Below the pieces are notes generated by a model, which made no database searches, was not told where the DNA came from, and saw nothing but the letters and a program-made list of their open reading frames with translations. This document shows, piece after piece, positions 5,142-5,393 of a stretch of DNA of 5,393 nucleotides. How positions within the stretch are numbered: position 1 is the stretch's first letter; each line of letters begins with the position of its first letter. This DNA is from an uncultured Clostridia bacterium (GTDB taxonomy: Bacteria; Bacillota; Clostridia; Lachnospirales; CAG-274): contig CAMOYW010000098.1 in assembly GCA_946630405.1 (NCBI GenBank), forward strand, positions 1 to 5,393, in the 5' to 3' direction. Position numbers and translations under genes: made by a program.

Positions 5142-5393
5142 TTATAATTCTTTACAGTTACGACTATTTAATGGATATGCATCTTCAGTAGAAACGGTTT
5201 TATATTTTCCTTCTTGTGTTTGAACAATGACCTCATTACCACCTATTAAGTGATTATATTTATATCCTCCAAAAATTTTATTAATATAATCTTCAAAGTA
5301 TACTCTAAATTCTTCTAATTCTTCTTGTTCTTTATCATTTAGAAAAGATATTTCATTTAGAATAGTTGTATAAATATAGAATAAAAGAGCTAC
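5142..5393 (-). CDS. C-terminal part of an unidentified protein, cut by the window edge
   Basis: A minus-strand frame is open from the right edge to a TAA at 5144-5142, giving the last 83 residues of a protein whose start lies outside the window. Reading starts VALLFYIYTTILNEI, passes through an acidic stretch likely to be helical (NDKEQEELEEFRVYFEDY), and continues into a segment that looks like short beta strands (NEVIVQTQEGKYKTVST) before ending in CKEL. I recognise no family. Coding is supported by the lack of stops in very AT-rich DNA, protein-like composition and a hairpin terminator right after the stop. G+C is about 26% (47 of 180 bases at 5161-5340), visibly below the ABC genes, which hints at acquired DNA. 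Confidence 0.65.
   Translation of the reverse strand, partial: VALLFYIYTTILNEISFLNDKEQEELEEFRVYFEDYINKIFGGYKYNHLIGGNEVIVQTQEGKYKTVSTEDAYPLNSRNCKEL

Noticed and set aside
1..5393. CRISPR array, tRNA, rRNA or transposase genes
   Set aside because: No regularly spaced repeats, no tRNA-like cloverleaf ending in a T-loop, no rRNA sequence and no transposase or integrase motif were seen on either strand.

Overview
The window looks like chromosomal DNA of a low-to-moderate G+C Gram-positive anaerobe. A Ruminococcus-like member of the Clostridia is the best guess, based on protein style, strong AGGAG/AGGTGA ribosome binding sites and TATAAT-type promoters. This is inference; no marker gene is present to prove it.

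Layout, left to right. (1) 13-777, minus strand: a one-component regulator with an XRE-type helix-turn-helix, a four-cysteine zinc ribbon and an unassigned C-terminal domain. (2) 778-1248: a 471-bp divergent intergenic region. It holds two candidate minus-strand promoters, a 21-bp inverted repeat over one of them, one good plus-strand promoter (981-1009), and a leader of about 230 nt that ends in two mutually exclusive hairpins just before the next gene. (3) 1249-3594 and 3581-4675, plus strand: a translationally coupled two-gene operon for a polar-amino-acid-type ABC importer. The first gene fuses duplicated solute-binding lobes to the permease. The second is a HisP/GlnQ-type ATPase with an extra C-terminal domain of about 120 residues. 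(4) 4676-4764: a probable terminator, then a perfect 17-bp-arm palindrome. (5) 4765-5085: AT-rich DNA without a convincing gene. (6) 5086-5393: a hairpin terminator and the 3' end of an AT-rich minus-strand gene that runs off the right edge.

How the genes work together: the permease subunit carries its own extracellular binding domains, so no separate binding-protein gene is needed. The ATPase powers uptake from the cytoplasmic face. The divergent XRE regulator is a plausible but unproven controller.

The most unusual points are two. The binding region can be read as two tandem circularly permuted binding units (lobe II, linker, lobe I, twice) rather than simple tandem copies. The ATPase tail resembles an RsbW-type GHKL (HATPase_c_2) domain that has lost its key nucleotide-binding residues, so it may be a regulatory pseudo-ATPase fused to an importer motor. 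The leader, with its attenuator-like structure, is a third lead.
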